A stretch of DNA of 6,965 bases from Methanoculleus sp. GTDB lineage: Archaea > Halobacteriota > Methanomicrobia > Methanomicrobiales > Methanoculleaceae. Below are positions 6,395 to 6,965 of this stretch, in pieces. A program made the position numbers and the translations under genes. A model generated the notes under the pieces. That model made no database searches. It was given only the letters and a program-made list of their open reading frames with translations, and was not told the DNA's origin. The stretch covers positions 1 through 6,965 of the forward strand of contig JAQVVW010000070.1 in the NCBI GenBank assembly GCA_028698765.1. The letters run 5' to 3'. Position 1 is the stretch's first letter; every line of letters begins with the position of its first letter.

Positions 6395-6523
6395 ATGAAT
6401 TTCTACAGGGTCAGGGAATTCATATCGACGGTCAAGAAACACGACCGCCCGGTGCTGTCAGAATTGAAAGGGGCGTTCCAAGGGAAATCCCTCATGCCGA
6501 TGGCGGTTCATCGGGTGCCCTGA
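6395..6523 (+). pseudogene. 42-codon ORF in the element, probable transposase remnant
   Basis: The ORF begins MNFYRVREFISTVKKHDRP and ends VHRVP with its stop codon TGA inside the right inverted repeat. It has its own TATA-like box and a GGAGTG ribosome site 11 bases upstream, so it may be expressed. The basic, helical N-terminus would suit the start of a DNA-binding transposase, but I do not recognise the family and no DDE residues can be identified. Reading: first codons and last codons of a transposase fused by an internal deletion. The alternative is an unrelated small ORF. Confidence 0.4.
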
Positions 6524-6689
6524 ATAGTTGCGTATTAAATGACAATGAGCTCTGGTGATTGAGCGTGTCGAACCAACCCTGCGATACATTTTCTACACTC
6601 TCTGTACTCACCGCAGACACAACCCCCACGTTCACCAACAGCACTGCCAGGAGCATGGAGAATACCTGCAGTCCAGTTTTTGCTTTCAT
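6492..6689 (-). CDS. small secreted protein, 3' end replaced by the mobile element
   Basis: 65 codons. Residues 1-26 form a good signal peptide (MKAKTGLQ, hydrophobic core FSMLLAVLLVNVGVV, SAVS cleavage region). GGAGGT lies 7 bases before the ATG and a TATA-like box lies at 6735-6744, so initiation signals are all in place and the start at 6689 is secure. The mature part begins with a polar segment (STESVENVSQGWFDTLNHQ) and carries no recognisable domain. From about codon 53 the frame enters the right inverted repeat of the element, so the ending QLFRAPDEPPSA is encoded by element DNA. The native protein was therefore probably longer; I find no matching continuation on the far side of the element. 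Function unknown; exported. Confidence 0.6.
   Translation of the reverse strand: MKAKTGLQVFSMLLAVLLVNVGVVSAVSTESVENVSQGWFDTLNHQSSLSFNTQLFRAPDEPPSA
6520..6532 (-). repeat. right terminal inverted repeat
   Basis: CTGAATAGTTGCG on the plus strand, partner of 6306-6318. It contains the stop codon of the 42-codon ORF (6521-6523) and codons 53-57 of the oppositely oriented secreted-protein gene. Confidence 0.68.
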
Positions 6690-6696
6690 CTATTCG

Positions 6697-6702
6697 ACCT
6701 CC
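6697..6702 (-). promoter_or_regulatory. Shine-Dalgarno site of the small secreted protein
   Basis: GGAGGT on the minus strand, 7 bases before the ATG at 6689. It is the strongest ribosome site in the right part of the window and fixes the start. Confidence 0.7.
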
Positions 6703-6734
6703 GTGTTTCTGTTCCCGGGGGGCAGAAGAGGCAT

Positions 6735-6744
6735 ACGTTTAAGT
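6735..6744 (-). promoter_or_regulatory. putative TATA promoter of the small secreted protein
   Basis: ACTTAAACGT on the minus strand. Transcription 25-27 bases downstream would start near 6713 and give a leader of about 25 bases that includes the GGAGGT site. Confidence 0.45.
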
Positions 6745-6810
6745 ACGCAGAACGCATAACACCTATTTGCCTCCGGGTTTGTGGGGTTCTTCATCCGGGC
6801 GTCAACCGTG

Positions 6811-6849
6811 GCTGGGGGGATCCCAGACATTTCGGGATGCCAATCCCGG
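6811..6849. other. two adjacent short hairpins in the non-coding right end
   Basis: CTGGG (6812-6816)/CCCAG (6822-6826) with a 5-base loop, then CGGGAT (6833-6838)/ATCCCG (6843-6848) with loop GCCA. On the plus strand a T5 run follows at 6873-6877. The surrounding 6745-6965 has no ORF with convincing start signals or composition. The hairpins may be a terminator for a transcript from either side, or chance in GC-rich DNA. Confidence 0.3.
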
Positions 6850-6965
6850 TATCCGTGATGGAGGCGTAAGCGTTTTTCTCTATACCATTTCTGTGACATG
6901 CATCAACTCATCCGGTTCGTCCGATCGATCCGCCGCAAAAAAGGGTCCACATGGCCTGAAACGGG

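Larger units (their letters stand above)
6306..6532. mobile_element. MITE-like, internally deleted insertion sequence bounded by 13-bp inverted repeats
   Basis: CGTAACTATTCAG at the left end is repeated in reverse complement at the right end with one mismatch, 227 bp apart from edge to edge. Between them are an archaeal promoter-like box, a ribosome site and a 42-codon ORF that stops inside the right repeat, which is how many insertion sequences are arranged when the middle of the transposase is deleted. The left half is much more AT-rich than flanking DNA. The right edge falls within the coding frame of a small secreted-protein gene (6492-6689, minus). I see no clear target-site duplication (left flank GACGGTT, right flank TATTAAA), so the exact ends may be a base or two different, or the insertion is old. 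I cannot name the IS family. Confidence 0.6.

Noticed and set aside
6690..6899. 69-codon minus-strand ORF upstream of the secreted-protein gene
   Set aside because: It covers the likely TATA box and ribosome site of that gene and has no promoter, ribosome site or recognisable domain.
6898..6965. Plus-strand ORF open to the window edge, beginning MHQLIRFVRSIRRKKG
   Set aside because: Only 22 codons are visible, with no ribosome site and a poorly spaced TATA-like stretch; it could be a real gene start but cannot be supported here.

Overview
The window looks like a chromosomal piece of a GC-rich methanogenic archaeon, most plausibly Methanomicrobiales (Methanoculleus-like). The pointers are archaeal TATA-like boxes placed where leaderless or short-leader transcripts would need them, a PGF-CTERM-type archaeosortase sorting tail on a binding protein, a corrinoid-type ABC ATPase with a long C-terminal extension, and an EF-Tu/SelB-like protein with a decayed GTPase domain of a kind known from methanogens. 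The genus is inferred; no rRNA or tRNA gene is present to confirm it.

Layout. Bases 1-1353 hold the end of an energy-coupling-factor (ECF) vitamin or metal importer: the 3' part of the ATPase gene (5' end outside the window) and the complete transmembrane T protein, overlapping by about 70 bp. A small unassigned cytoplasmic protein (1360-1758) follows 6 bp later, probably on the same transcript. Eleven bases further on, an oppositely oriented ABC importer of the cobalamin/iron-siderophore (BtuFCD/FecCD) class begins: btuC-btuD are coupled by an ATGA overlap, and btuF lies 122 bp beyond btuD with its own likely promoter. BtuF has a signal peptide and a PGF-type anchor tail, so substrate would be caught by a surface-anchored protein, passed through BtuC, and driven by BtuD. 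Corrinoid uptake is the best guess because methanogens depend on corrinoid methyltransferases, but a siderophore or heme substrate is not excluded.

Divergent from btuC, across a 109-bp AT-rich spacer, is a 326-residue EF-Tu/SelB-related protein whose G-domain has lost the usual GTP-binding motifs while the beta-barrel domain 2 is well kept. A compound hairpin lies just after its stop codon.

The right end (about 6300-6965) is accessory DNA. A 227-bp element bounded by 13-bp near-perfect inverted repeats carries an archaeal-type promoter and a 42-codon ORF that stops inside the right repeat: a MITE-like deletion derivative of an insertion sequence. It appears to have landed inside a small secreted-protein gene on the minus strand, whose promoter, Shine-Dalgarno sequence, start and signal peptide are intact but whose last 12-13 codons now come from the element. 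The final ~270 bases contain two short hairpins and no gene I can support.
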